Made by a program: the position numbers and the translations under genes. Of a stretch of 26,464 nucleotides of DNA, positions 15,851 to 24,624 are shown piece by piece. Every line of letters starts with the position of its first letter. The stretch's first letter is position 1. Where the stretch lies: contig JAPLOT010000273.1 of assembly GCA_026400595.1 (NCBI GenBank), forward strand, positions 1-26,464, given 5' to 3'. This stretch comes from Alphaproteobacteria bacterium (lineage in GTDB: Bacteria; Pseudomonadota; Alphaproteobacteria; Rhizobiales; Aestuariivirgaceae). The notes beneath the pieces are model-generated. The model worked only from the letters and a program-made list of their open reading frames with translations. It was not told where the DNA came from and searched no databases.

Positions 15851-16815
15851 TGTCGCGACGTTCCGTCATCGAAATGCTGGTGCTGGTGTTCTTTGTCCTG
15901 CTGCCGCTGGCAATGCCAACGTGGGCCTTGTCGGACTTCGCCATCTACTTCACTTACGCAATCTTCGCCGTGAGCCTCGCATTCCTCTGGGGCCATGTGG
16001 GGCTTCTCAGCCTTGGGCATGCGGTTTACTTCGGCCTTGGTGCCTATGCGATGGGGGTGGTGACGCTCGGTATGACGGTCCTGCCGGGCTGGAGCGTGAT
16101 CGGCGTGATCCTGGCCGTTCTGGTTCCGGGCATCGTCGCCTTCGTGCTTGGAAGCTTCTTCTTCGCGAGCAGTGGACTGACAGGTGCCTTCTTTGGCATC
16201 GTCACGCTGGCTCTGGCCTTCGTCTTCGAGCGCATGGCCATCAGCTCGACCTGGCTTGGCGGCATGAACGGCCTCATGAGCATCCCGCCTGTCGTCGTCT
16301 TCGGACATGAGATCTATGATCCGCTCGTGCTTTACTTCGGATTGCTCGGCCTTCTGGCGCTGACCATCCGGCTACTGCAGGTGGTCATGAGGTCGCGCTT
16401 CGGCTTGTTGCTGGCTGGCGTGCGGGAAAACGAGCTCCGGGCGGCCACCCTCGGTCACCAAACGGCAAGGCTCAAGGTCTGGGCCTTCACGCTCTCCGGC
16501 ATGATAGCCGGACTCGCCGGTGCGCTCTTCGTCTCGCAGTTCGGCTTTGCATCGCCCTCGCTGATCGGGTTTTCGCTTTCTGCCGAGGCGCTCATCTGGG
16601 TGGCGCTGGGCGGACGGAGCAACTTGCTTGCCGCAGCACTTGGTGCCATCTGCGTCCGCTTTGTGGAAAGCCAGCTGTCCGGTGCTCTGGGCGCCGTCTG
16701 GCCGGTGGTTGCTGGGCTTCTGTTCATGACTTCGGTGGTTTTCCTGCCGCGCGGCCTGTTCGGAGAGGCGATGGCGCGTCTTCAGGTTGCCGGCCGCAGG
16801 TCAGACCCATCGTGA
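15850..16815 (+). CDS. ABC permease, LivM/UrtC-like
   Basis: The second permease of the importer, 321 residues, with about 9-10 hydrophobic helices. GHVGLLSLGHAVYFGLGAY (48-66) is the LivM/UrtC hallmark. AGVRENELRAATLGH is the cytoplasmic coupling loop, and FLPRGLFG near the end is also typical. The ATG overlaps the LivH-like stop by one base (TGATG). It is the last gene of the importer operon; the polyketide synthase gene starts 94 bp later without an obvious terminator between, so some read-through is possible. Confidence 0.88.
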   Translation: MSRRSVIEMLVLVFFVLLPLAMPTWALSDFAIYFTYAIFAVSLAFLWGHVGLLSLGHAVYFGLGAYAMGVVTLGMTVLPGWSVIGVILAVLVPGIVAFVLGSFFFASSGLTGAFFGIVTLALAFVFERMAISSTWLGGMNGLMSIPPVVVFGHEIYDPLVLYFGLLGLLALTIRLLQVVMRSRFGLLLAGVRENELRAATLGHQTARLKVWAFTLSGMIAGLAGALFVSQFGFASPSLIGFSLSAEALIWVALGGRSNLLAAALGAICVRFVESQLSGALGAVWPVVAGLLFMTSVVFLPRGLFGEAMARLQVAGRRSDPS

Positions 16816-16909
16816 TTTTGTCGATCAGGGAAAGTGGTCCATCATCTCCGCCAGACGTATCAGAGGGCAGATCGCGAAGATCTTTTGCTCATTGCCGAAA
16901 GATTCGATT

Positions 16910-17959
16910 GTGCAACCAACCCAGGTGATATCGCTTGCCACGGCGCTACCTCCACATGTGATCGAGCAACGCGAGGCGGCGGCCTTTGCGGCCGAAGCCT
17001 TTGGGAGTCGCTACCCCGATTTCGAAAGGCTTTCCGGAGTCTTCATGACCTCTGGCATTCGCCGCCGCCATGCCGTTCGGCCGATCGAGTGGTACCGCGA
17101 GCCGCTTGGCTGGCCCGAGCGGACGGAGGCCTTCGTGTCGGGTGCTGGTGATCTCTTCGTCGCAGCGGCGAAACGTGCCCTGGAGGCTGCGCAGCTCACT
17201 GCCGTCGAGATTGACACGATCGTGACCGTCTCGTCGACAGGCGTTGCCACGCCCAGTCTGGAGGCGCGTGTCGCGATGCGGATGGGGTTTCGTCCAGACG
17301 TGGAGCGCGTGCCGGTCTTCGGCCTCGGATGCGCCGGCGGCGTGTCGGGCCTTTCGATTGCCGCGCGGCTGGCGCGGTCCCGGCCTGGCTCGACCGTGCT
17401 TCTCGTCGTCGTGGAAACCTGCACGCTGTCGTTCCGGCCTGATCAGCTGACCAAGGCCAATATCGTGGCAACAGCACTATTCGGCGATGGTGCCGCTGCC
17501 TGTGTCTTGAGGACCGCCGATACGGGCCTCGCGGATGTCGAGATGAGCGCGCAGCACACGTGGCCGGACACGCTCGACATCATGGGCTGGTCGGTGGATG
17601 CCGAAGGCCTTGGCGTCATCTTCGACCGCGACATTCCGCCATTTGCCGAGGCGAACTTCGGTCCTGCGGTGGAGGGAATGCTCGGACGATCCGGGCTTGA
17701 GCTCGCTGACGTCGAACGTTTCGTATGCCATCCGGGTGGCGCCAAGGTGGTCACGGCGCTGGAGCGCGCCTTGTCGCTTCAACAGGGAACCCTGGCGGAC
17801 GAGCGCGCGGTTCTTGCCGATTGCGGAAACATGTCGGCACCAACCGTATTCTTCGTTCTCGAGAGGGCGATACGGTCCGGACTTCCCTCGCGCACCCTGT
17901 TGACGGCCATGGGGCCGGGGTTCACGGCGAGCTGTGCGGCATTGCGGACGGCGGCATGA
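16910..17959 (+). CDS. Type III polyketide synthase (chalcone/stilbene synthase family)
   Basis: A 349-residue ketosynthase homodimer of the bacterial type III PKS class, which extends an acyl-CoA starter with malonyl-CoA and cyclises the product to an alkylpyrone, resorcinol or phloroglucinol-type ring. The full catalytic triad is visible: C141 (FGLGCAGG), H274 (CHPGG) and N307 (GNMSAPT). The C-terminal MGPGFTA motif (334-340) is present. GTG 16910 is chosen because the conserved region begins just after it and the length then equals the family norm. An upstream in-frame ATG at 16787 lies within the permease gene and adds 41 residues unlike the family. The ribosome-binding site is weak. The next gene overlaps by 4 bases and is a BpsB-like methyltransferase. 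Confidence 0.92.
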   Translation: MQPTQVISLATALPPHVIEQREAAAFAAEAFGSRYPDFERLSGVFMTSGIRRRHAVRPIEWYREPLGWPERTEAFVSGAGDLFVAAAKRALEAAQLTAVEIDTIVTVSSTGVATPSLEARVAMRMGFRPDVERVPVFGLGCAGGVSGLSIAARLARSRPGSTVLLVVVETCTLSFRPDQLTKANIVATALFGDGAAACVLRTADTGLADVEMSAQHTWPDTLDIMGWSVDAEGLGVIFDRDIPPFAEANFGPAVEGMLGRSGLELADVERFVCHPGGAKVVTALERALSLQQGTLADERAVLADCGNMSAPTVFFVLERAIRSGLPSRTLLTAMGPGFTASCAALRTAA

Positions 17960-18462
17960 CCGCGGCGGTCATCCTGCTTGCGTTCGTGACAGCCGAGAGA
18001 CTCGCCGAACTGTGGTGGGCGCGAAGGAACACCGAAGATTTGATGAAGCTGGGCGCAGTCGAACATGGGGCGTCCCACTATCCGCTGATCGTCGCACTCC
18101 ACGCGGCCTGGCTGGGCGGCCTCTGGTTCCTGGGCTGGGCGCAGCCGGTGTCCGTGTTCTGGCTCTGCGTGTTCCTGCTGCTGCAGCTGGGCAGGACGTG
18201 GGTCCTGATCAGTCTGGGCCGGCGCTGGACGACCCGCATTGTCGTGCTTCCGAGTGAGCCACTCGTAAGGTCCGGACCCTATCGCTTTCTCTCGCACCCC
18301 AACTATGTGGTTGTTGCCGGCGAGATCGCTGTGCTCCCCTTGTGTCTCGGACTCCCCTGGTATGCGTTTGCCTTTTCCATTGCCAATGCGGTGGTGCTGG
18401 TGATCCGCCTTCGGTCGGAAACTGCGGCCCTTGCCGGTTCAGTTCATGGCTTCGGCAAGTAG
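17956..18462 (+). CDS. Isoprenylcysteine-methyltransferase-like membrane protein (BpsB/YpbQ type)
   Basis: A 168-residue integral membrane methyltransferase of the ICMT family with 4-5 hydrophobic helices. The C-terminal SAM-binding part carries PLVRSGPYRFLSHPNYV followed by a helix and RLRSE, the characteristic signature. Bacillus BpsB, encoded next to type III PKS BpsA, methylates alkylpyrones, and the same gene pairing here suggests O-methylation of the PKS product in the membrane. The ATG overlaps the PKS stop in an ATGA arrangement, indicating translational coupling. The longer upstream in-frame start lies within the PKS gene and is rejected. Confidence 0.87.
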   Translation: MTAAVILLAFVTAERLAELWWARRNTEDLMKLGAVEHGASHYPLIVALHAAWLGGLWFLGWAQPVSVFWLCVFLLLQLGRTWVLISLGRRWTTRIVVLPSEPLVRSGPYRFLSHPNYVVVAGEIAVLPLCLGLPWYAFAFSIANAVVLVIRLRSETAALAGSVHGFGK

Positions 18463-19987
18463 TCCGGTCGACCAGAGGGTTCCGCTCTCCATATGGCTGG
18501 GCTTTGTCATGATGTGCCTTGGCATGTTCATGGCGATACTCGACATTCAGATCGTCGCGACAGCGCTGCCAACGATACAGTCTGCGCTTGGCATCGCGCC
18601 GGACCGCATGAGCTGGATCCAGACGGCCTATCTGATCGCCGAAATCATCGCCATTCCGCTTACCGGCTTCTTCACCCGGCTTCTTGGAATGAGGCTGCTC
18701 TTCATGTCCGCTGCTGCCGTCTTCACGCTGGCGTCGGTTGGGTGCGCGGCAAGCGGCAGCTTCGAAGTTCTGATCTTCTGGCGGGTGATTCAGGGCTTCG
18801 CAGGCGGAGCGTTGATTCCTGCTGTCTTTTCGGCCGTGTTCCTCTTCTTTCCTGTTAACCGACAGGGGTTGGCCACCAGCATTGCTGGCGTGATCGCCGT
18901 TCTCGCGCCAACTCTGGGACCAAGCATTGGCGGCTGGGTGACGGAGGCGTGGTCGTGGCATTGGCTGTTCCTGATCAACTTCTTGCCCGGCATCGCTGCC
19001 GTCGTTGCCGTCTTCTTCCTGCTGCCGCGAAGGACGGTGGCGTGGAGCGAGTTGCGCAGGCTCGACATCGTCTCGCTGTTGCTTCTTGTCGTCGCACTGG
19101 CTGCCCTTGAGATCGGTCTGAAGGAAGCGCCGAAGAGCGGATGGCTGTCTGGAATTACCTTGTCGCTGCTTGCTCTGTCGGTGATCTCGGCGGTCAGCTT
19201 CGTCGGAAGATCGTTGCGCGGGGTTCATCCCATCGTTGACCTCAAGCTCTTCGGTGATCGCAATTTCAGCATCGCCTGCCTCTTGAGCTTCCTGCTTGGC
19301 ATCGGCCTCTTCGGATCCGTTTACCTGATGCCGGTCTTTCTCGCCTTCGTTCGCGACCACGGGGCGTTGCAGATCGGGCTGATCATGCTGGTGACCGGTG
19401 TCACGCAGCTCTTGTTTGCGCCATTGGCTGTTCAATTCGATCAGCGGATTGACGCGCGCCTCCTGTCGGGCATCGGGTTCCTGTTGTTCGGTCTTGGATT
19501 GGGCTGGAGCGCATTTCAGACCCCTGAAACAGACTTTGACGGGATGTTCTGGCCGCAGGTCCTTCGTGGGGCGGCGATCATGTTTTGCCTCTTGCCGCCG
19601 ACTCGGCTGGCACTGGGCGAGCTCGAGAAGTTGCGTGTTCCGGATGCAAGCGGGGTTTTCAACCTGATGCGCAACCTGGGCGGCGCCATTGGCATCGCCC
19701 TCATCGATACCATCATCTTCGGCCGTGCACCGGACCACGGGGAAGCCTTGCTGGCGCGGCTGCAGGCTGGTGATGCGGGAGCGGCAGATTTCGTAGGCGT
19801 TCCGCTCGACGAGTTCCAGGCCCTCTCGCAAGGCTCCATTGACGTTGAGGCGATCGGGATGCTTCAGACAGCTGTCGAAAAGGCCGCGATGACCATGGCC
19901 GTCAACGAGGCCTGGGCCCTGCTGTCGATAATGACGCTTGCGGCCCTGCTTCTGCTGCCCGCGGCACGCAAGTCATCGCAGATCTGA
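18446..19987 (+). CDS. DHA2-type MFS exporter (EmrB/QacA family)
   Basis: A 513-residue, 14-helix drug:H+ antiporter. Helix 1 carries the LDIQIVATALPTIQ motif of DHA2 proteins (LDxTIVNVALP-like). SWIQTAYLIAEIIAIPLTGF (helix 2 region), the GxLaxrxG-like loop and WRVIQGFAGGALIP (helix 4), then APTLGPSIGGW (helix 5, motif C) follow in order. ATG 18446 is preferred over 18431 and overlaps the methyltransferase gene by 17 bases. As third gene of a PKS-methyltransferase-exporter unit it probably expels the finished polyketide; general drug efflux is the alternative. Its end is 5 bp from a convergent gene. Confidence 0.9.
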   Translation: MASASSPVDQRVPLSIWLGFVMMCLGMFMAILDIQIVATALPTIQSALGIAPDRMSWIQTAYLIAEIIAIPLTGFFTRLLGMRLLFMSAAAVFTLASVGCAASGSFEVLIFWRVIQGFAGGALIPAVFSAVFLFFPVNRQGLATSIAGVIAVLAPTLGPSIGGWVTEAWSWHWLFLINFLPGIAAVVAVFFLLPRRTVAWSELRRLDIVSLLLLVVALAALEIGLKEAPKSGWLSGITLSLLALSVISAVSFVGRSLRGVHPIVDLKLFGDRNFSIACLLSFLLGIGLFGSVYLMPVFLAFVRDHGALQIGLIMLVTGVTQLLFAPLAVQFDQRIDARLLSGIGFLLFGLGLGWSAFQTPETDFDGMFWPQVLRGAAIMFCLLPPTRLALGELEKLRVPDASGVFNLMRNLGGAIGIALIDTIIFGRAPDHGEALLARLQAGDAGAADFVGVPLDEFQALSQGSIDVEAIGMLQTAVEKAAMTMAVNEAWALLSIMTLAALLLLPAARKSSQI

Positions 19988-19992
19988 AGCCT

Positions 19993-21657
19993 TCAGAGAT
20001 CGCGTTCTGCCATCCAGGTCCGGAGCCTGGCGAGATCGGACTCCGTCCATCCGGCCGGCGAGGTGACCGCCACCCAGCCGTCGAGGTAGTGAGTGGCGGC
20101 ATAGACATGCCCCATGCCGCGCGGGGTCAGCGTTGCCGTCATCATGTCGCAGATCAACTGCAGGAAGGTCACCACCGGAACCCAGACCAGCCTTGGGGAC
20201 ACATCGGGTCCGCGCGGCGAGTTCATCCAGTCAGGAGGCCGCCAAAGACTGCTTTCCTTGAAGAAAGTGATGGGATCGGATGCGTACTGCAGGTAGACCA
20301 TCCGCATCGGTCCCCAGTTTGCGCCGGGAATGTCGAGATGATTGGTCTGGCTGGTGAAGCGGAACAGCGAGCTGTCGCGGAATCTGGGTAGCCACGCTGG
20401 CGTGCCCGGAACGCGTTCTGCCATGACCTTGTTCCAGGTGCGGCTGGCAAATGGCGGGCCCGCCCAAAGGGCGCCGTGGTAGGGTGCCGCCACGATGTCG
20501 AAGAAGTCGGCCGCCAGATCGGAATTCAGCGAACCGAGACTCAGTCCGAAGAGATAGAGCCGGGGCCGCGAATCGGCGGGCAGCTTGCGCCAGTGTCCGT
20601 ACACCGTGCGGAACACCGCTTGCGCAGTCTCGTGTCCGTATTCGGGTTCGACGAGAAGCGACAGCCAGCTGGGCAGGTAGGAGTATTGCACGGAGACCGA
20701 CGCGATGTCGCCGCGATGCAGGAACTCGACAGGCGTCATGCCGGACGGATCAACCCAGCCCGTTCCCGTCGGCGTCGCGATGACCAGCACCGATCGGTCA
20801 AAGGCGCCGGTCCGGATCAGTTCCGCCAGCGCCAGTGCAGCCCGGTCCTCGGCCGTGTCGGCCGAATTGGCACCCACATAGATCCTGAGGGGCTCCAATG
20901 CCGGTCCGCCGGTCAGTGCTTCGATGTCGGCACGGGTGGGAGCGGCGACGACACGGTTGCGCCCCTGGGCGCCAAGACTATCCCAGGAGATCAACGACTG
21001 AGCGCTGCCGGTCTTGTTCGGATCGGTTGGCGCAGCCATCTCGGGCGGCAGAAAGGCATCGACACGGCGATAAGTGTTGTCAAGGAACCGGAGGGCGCCG
21101 CTCAGAATCACGCCGCTGCCGATTGCCCAGAAGACAACCGCAGCCAGGACCAATCCGGCGAGATAAGCGACGCGGTCGGGCATGACCCAATCCAGCCGCG
21201 CGGCGGAGATGAGGGTGACACGACGAAACAGCCGCCCGATCATCAGTATCACCGTTGCGGTCACCAAGCTTACGGCAGCGATGGTGAAGGGGCGCGCGCT
21301 TTCGACCGGCGGCATGCCCATCACCTCGTGAATTGCGTTCTGCCATCCGGTGGCCTGCGACAGTCCGTAGATCATGATTGCGGCAGCGATCACGATCGCG
21401 ACAAGCCGGAATCGCCTTTCTCCCAGCCACGACGGAACAGGCAGCCCAAGCCAGGTCCACAGGAAGCCGCTTCCGGCGCCGACACCATAAAGGGCTGCAA
21501 AGGAAAGCCCTGCCACGGCGCCTTGCAGCACGCCCGTACGCGGAATGAGGCTAGGCGAAAGGGCGGCAAGAAAGGCGAGAGCGCCCAGAACAAGGCCAAG
21601 TGCCTGGGGCGGCGATAGCAGCGGGCGATCCCGGTATTTCATATGGCGGTCAGGCAT
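19993..21657 (-). CDS. Membrane-anchored alpha/beta hydrolase (DUF2319 / Abhydrolase_9 type)
   Basis: A 554-residue protein with an N-terminal membrane region (about five hydrophobic segments within residues 15-190) and a C-terminal alpha/beta-hydrolase domain (about 230-540), the layout of the Abhydrolase_9_N plus Abhydrolase_9 family. The nucleophile elbow is GLSLGS with S373; D461 (YASDPITFF) and H517 or H523 are candidates for the rest of the triad. ATG 21657 is used; ATG 21642 is equally possible, neither having a strong ribosome-binding site. An in-frame extension far upstream runs antisense through the exchanger gene and is rejected. The substrate is unknown for the family; a lipid or ester is likely. 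Confidence 0.87.
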   Translation of the reverse strand: MPDRHMKYRDRPLLSPPQALGLVLGALAFLAALSPSLIPRTGVLQGAVAGLSFAALYGVGAGSGFLWTWLGLPVPSWLGERRFRLVAIVIAAAIMIYGLSQATGWQNAIHEVMGMPPVESARPFTIAAVSLVTATVILMIGRLFRRVTLISAARLDWVMPDRVAYLAGLVLAAVVFWAIGSGVILSGALRFLDNTYRRVDAFLPPEMAAPTDPNKTGSAQSLISWDSLGAQGRNRVVAAPTRADIEALTGGPALEPLRIYVGANSADTAEDRAALALAELIRTGAFDRSVLVIATPTGTGWVDPSGMTPVEFLHRGDIASVSVQYSYLPSWLSLLVEPEYGHETAQAVFRTVYGHWRKLPADSRPRLYLFGLSLGSLNSDLAADFFDIVAAPYHGALWAGPPFASRTWNKVMAERVPGTPAWLPRFRDSSLFRFTSQTNHLDIPGANWGPMRMVYLQYASDPITFFKESSLWRPPDWMNSPRGPDVSPRLVWVPVVTFLQLICDMMTATLTPRGMGHVYAATHYLDGWVAVTSPAGWTESDLARLRTWMAERDL

Positions 21658-21739
21658 GAAGTCTCGGCGTGGGAGGGCAGTGACGCTGCGCCTTTGCCTC
21701 TTGCGGGGACGGGGCGGCAGTGCATGTGAATAGCATGAC

Positions 21740-21761
21740 TTGCCGTGACATGTATCGGCAA
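21740..21761. promoter_or_regulatory. 22-bp near-palindrome between divergent genes
   Basis: TTGCCG (21740-21745) and CGGCAA (21756-21761) form outer arms around a central ACATGT (21748-21753), itself a palindrome; 9 of 11 symmetric pairs match. It lies midway between the hydrolase start (21657) and the exchanger start (21818), a position where one dimeric regulator could control both. No regulator gene is adjacent. Confidence 0.5.
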
Positions 21762-21817
21762 CTGTTCCATAAATCGCCGAATGGGGGATGATCGCATGTT
21801 CGTGTGGGGAAATCGAC

Positions 21818-22915
21818 ATGGCAGCTGAAGACCATGACTGGAACCGCGTGCCATGGTGGTGCTGGGCCGCCCCGCTTCTGGCTGCTGCACTCGTCGCAGC
21901 CAAGCTGACCCATCTGGTCGAGCCAGATGGCCTCGTCTTCGTGGTTCTGGCCGTAGCGTTGCTCGGGGGAGCCGTCTTTGCGGCCGTCCACCATGCCGAA
22001 GTTCTCGCCGTGAGGATCGGCGAGCCCTTCGGTTCGATTCTTCTGGCGCTGGCGATCACCACGCTGGAAGCAGGCCTCATCATCTCCGTCATGGCGTCGG
22101 GTGCGAGCGGCAGTGACGTGGTGGCGCGCGACACGGTGTTTTCCGTGGTGATGATCGTTCTCAACGGCATCGTGGGGCTCTGCCTTGTCATCGGCGGGGC
22201 GCGTCACTTCGAGCAGGAATTCAGGGTTCAGGGTGCGGCAGGGATCTTGAGCGTGATCGCGACACTGGCCATCGTGGCGCTCGTTCTGCCGAACTTTACG
22301 CTGACGGCGGCAGGTCCGGTCTACGCACCCAGCCAGTTGCTGTTCGTCGGTGCGGTGTCGTTGCTCCTTTATGTCGTCTTCGTCTTCGTGCAGACGGTTC
22401 GGCACCGGGATGATTTCGTCATCGAAGATGGCACAGCAAGTCATGGCGAGCCGCCGGGCAATCGCAGCGTCCTCATCAGTTCGCTTCTGCTGATCGTAAG
22501 TCTGGTGGTGGTCATCTTCCTGGCGAAGTCGCTGTCACCCTTGCTTGGTGCCGCTGTGCTGAAGGCCAATCTTCCGCTGTCGATCGTCGGTGTCATCATC
22601 GCAATGATCGTGCTTTTGCCGGAAGGCCTCACGGCGATGAAGGCGGCCCGCCGCAACCGCCTGCAGACAAGCCTCAATGCCTCTCTGGGGTCTGCGCTGG
22701 CCAGTATCGGCCTGACAATTCCGATTGCTGCCGTTGCGTCCGTTCTCCTGGGCGTGCCGCTGGTGCTTGGGCTCGACGGCGAATCCATGGTGCTCCTGAC
22801 GCTCACGCTCTTTGTCGCGTCCCTGACATTGTCGACCGGCCGCACCACCGTTCTGCAGGGTGCGGTTCATCTGGTGATCTTCTGCGTCTTCGTCTTCTTG
22901 TCGGCAATTCCCTGA
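21818..22915 (+). CDS. CaCA-family calcium/proton exchanger (ChaA-like)
   Basis: A 365-residue cation antiporter with about 11 hydrophobic helices. The two alpha repeats of the CaCA superfamily are present: GEPFGSILLALAITTLEAG (68-86) with acidic E84, and AMIVLLPEGLTA (262-273) with E269, the two glutamates expected to bind the ion. It likely exports Ca2+, Na+ or K+ in exchange for H+ in the inner membrane, as E. coli ChaA does. ATG 21818 follows GGGGA; ATG 21788 would add ten residues without a clear site. It is divergent from the hydrolase gene. Confidence 0.88.
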   Translation: MAAEDHDWNRVPWWCWAAPLLAAALVAAKLTHLVEPDGLVFVVLAVALLGGAVFAAVHHAEVLAVRIGEPFGSILLALAITTLEAGLIISVMASGASGSDVVARDTVFSVVMIVLNGIVGLCLVIGGARHFEQEFRVQGAAGILSVIATLAIVALVLPNFTLTAAGPVYAPSQLLFVGAVSLLLYVVFVFVQTVRHRDDFVIEDGTASHGEPPGNRSVLISSLLLIVSLVVVIFLAKSLSPLLGAAVLKANLPLSIVGVIIAMIVLLPEGLTAMKAARRNRLQTSLNASLGSALASIGLTIPIAAVASVLLGVPLVLGLDGESMVLLTLTLFVASLTLSTGRTTVLQGAVHLVIFCVFVFLSAIP

Positions 22916-22971
22916 ACGTGGCCGCGGCGCCATCGGACGGTCAGCTGCGGGCTTGGCCGGCATCGTGGGCG

Positions 22972-23280
22972 TCAGGGGAGCGGTACGTCGCGATCATTTT
23001 CTGCGGACTGGCCGGACTTCCATCGCGCGAGACGGTCGTTCGCGGGTTCGGCGTCGCCGAACTCGCGCGACAGCAGAACCGCGACCGTGACGGCCACCGG
23101 GCCTGATGTCACGGCGAAGGAGAGCGCCAGAACCAGAACCGCGATCATGCCCTGCGGCGAATTTGAGATCATGTGGCCGATGCCGCTGACATCGGCCAGC
23201 AACATGGCAGCCAGCACGAGCCACCCGAGGAGGATTCCGATGGCGTTCCATTTCAGCACGAACTTTACAAGGCGCGGCAT
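22972..23280 (-). CDS. Small membrane protein, unknown function
   Basis: A 102-residue protein with two to three hydrophobic segments (about 12-32 and 42-70) and a charged C-terminal tail. The start MPRLVKFVLKWNAIGILLGW resembles small alphaproteobacterial inner-membrane proteins of unknown role that I remember, which supports it being real. It lies 30 bp downstream of the UMF1-type transporter gene on the same strand and probably shares its transcript. No catalytic motif is seen. Confidence 0.7.
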   Translation of the reverse strand: MPRLVKFVLKWNAIGILLGWLVLAAMLLADVSGIGHMISNSPQGMIAVLVLALSFAVTSGPVAVTVAVLLSREFGDAEPANDRLARWKSGQSAENDRDVPLP

Positions 23281-23310
23281 GGGGCACTCGTTTCCGCCGG
23301 TAACCGGACC

Positions 23311-24561
23311 TCAGAATACTGGCCGGCGCGGTTCTGCTTCGATGGTGCGGGGTATGATGGCAAAACCGGTGATCAGCACCGCAGCAGCCAGCAGCACGGC
23401 CGGCCAGTGAATGCCTGTCGCACTCGAAATCAGCCCAAAGAGCAGGGGTCCCATGGCCGACGTCAGGCGGTTCACCAGTGCTGCAAAGCCGAACATTTCG
23501 GCGGCTTCGGTCTCGATGATCAGTTGCGCAACCAGGCTTCGGGCCATCGCATTGGTGGGGCCAAGCGCCAGTCCGAGGCAAAGCGACACGGCGAGACCCG
23601 CCCACCAGCCATGTCCCTTGACCAGCAGGGTAATCAGCAGCACCCAGACCGGCAGCAGGCTGAACAGCAGCCGAAGCGGATCGATGCGCCGCGCCAGCCA
23701 GCCGGCCAGCAGCGTGGTCGGAATCGAGAGAAGGCTGAAGATGGCGCTCAGCAACGCAACGTCGCTCACTGAAAGTCCGAAGCTGCTTGCCAGCATGATG
23801 GGCGTGAAGAGAGCCACGGTCGAGACGGCTCCCGTGGCAAGATGCACGCCGATGATCATGCGCGGCAAGGTGCCGCCGCGCCGCCAGAGCCTTGCCGTCG
23901 ACAAGACCTGCCGGAACGACGAGGACCACAGGCTGCCCGTGGCGTGGGTCGTGGCCGTCGATGCCACGCTGCGCAATCCGAGAATCGCGACGCCGCCGAG
24001 CAGCGCATAATAGATGCCGACAACCACGAAGGTCAGCGAAAAGATCGCGGCTGCACTGCCGGATACGCCTGCGTGGAGAAAGGCGCTGCTCATGCCGTAA
24101 CACAGCAGGCCTCCGATGTAGCCCAGTCCCCAGCCCAGGGCCGAAAGCCCGGCAGTCGACCCCACCGGCGCGATGGTCTTCATCAGCGCGTCATAGAGAC
24201 TGGCGGCAACCAGATAGGCGATATAGGAAAGGCAGAAGACAAGGCTGGTGAAGAACAGGCTTGCGACCGGTGCCGCGAGCGTGATCGTCGCGCCGCTGCA
24301 GACTGCGGTTGCAAGCGCCAGGTAGCGCAGACGTCCGCGCGTGCGGTCCGCCGCAGCGCCGATGACGGGCGATATCAGTCCGGCCGCAATGCTCGACGAG
24401 GCCAGCAGGAGGCCCCACAACGCTTCGCTCCAGGCGGCGTTGCCGGTCACATGGATCTTGAAATAGAGCGGGAAGGCGACGGCCGTGATCAGCAGCACGT
24501 AGCCGGAGCTGGCGACGTCATAGAGTATCCAGTAACCCTGATGCAGACGAGACCGCGTCAT
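23311..24561 (-). CDS. MFS transporter, UMF1 / Atg22-like
   Basis: A 416-residue, 12-helix major facilitator. The N-terminal WILYDVASSGYVLLITAVAF matches the W-YD-A-S pattern at the start of UMF1-family (vacuole effluxer Atg22-like) proteins, and GAAADRTRGRLRY (68-80) is the loop 2-3 motif. The direction of transport and substrate are not known; relatives are often tied to amino acid or siderophore export. ATG 24561 begins 63 bp after the stop of the Crp-like regulator gene on the same strand, so the two and the small membrane protein may form one operon. Confidence 0.86.
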   Translation of the reverse strand: MTRSRLHQGYWILYDVASSGYVLLITAVAFPLYFKIHVTGNAAWSEALWGLLLASSSIAAGLISPVIGAAADRTRGRLRYLALATAVCSGATITLAAPVASLFFTSLVFCLSYIAYLVAASLYDALMKTIAPVGSTAGLSALGWGLGYIGGLLCYGMSSAFLHAGVSGSAAAIFSLTFVVVGIYYALLGGVAILGLRSVASTATTHATGSLWSSSFRQVLSTARLWRRGGTLPRMIIGVHLATGAVSTVALFTPIMLASSFGLSVSDVALLSAIFSLLSIPTTLLAGWLARRIDPLRLLFSLLPVWVLLITLLVKGHGWWAGLAVSLCLGLALGPTNAMARSLVAQLIIETEAAEMFGFAALVNRLTSAMGPLLFGLISSATGIHWPAVLLAAAVLITGFAIIPRTIEAEPRRPVF

Positions 24562-24624
24562 TGCTGTGTCATGGGCTTGTTTGCGCTATCCGGCGTGGCA
24601 TGGCTGGCGAGGATGTATGCTGAC

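Noticed and set aside
20476..21618. 380-codon open frame on the + strand
   Set aside because: It is antisense to the hydrolase gene, which has a serine-hydrolase elbow and the family layout; the forward frame is polar and repeat-poor with no domain.
21658..22191. Long N-terminal extension of the alpha/beta hydrolase frame
   Set aside because: It lies antisense within the cation exchanger gene; the conserved membrane region begins just after ATG 21657.
22994..24103. 369-codon open frame on the - strand
   Set aside because: It overlaps the UMF1 transporter and small membrane protein genes in another frame and has a shadow-like composition.
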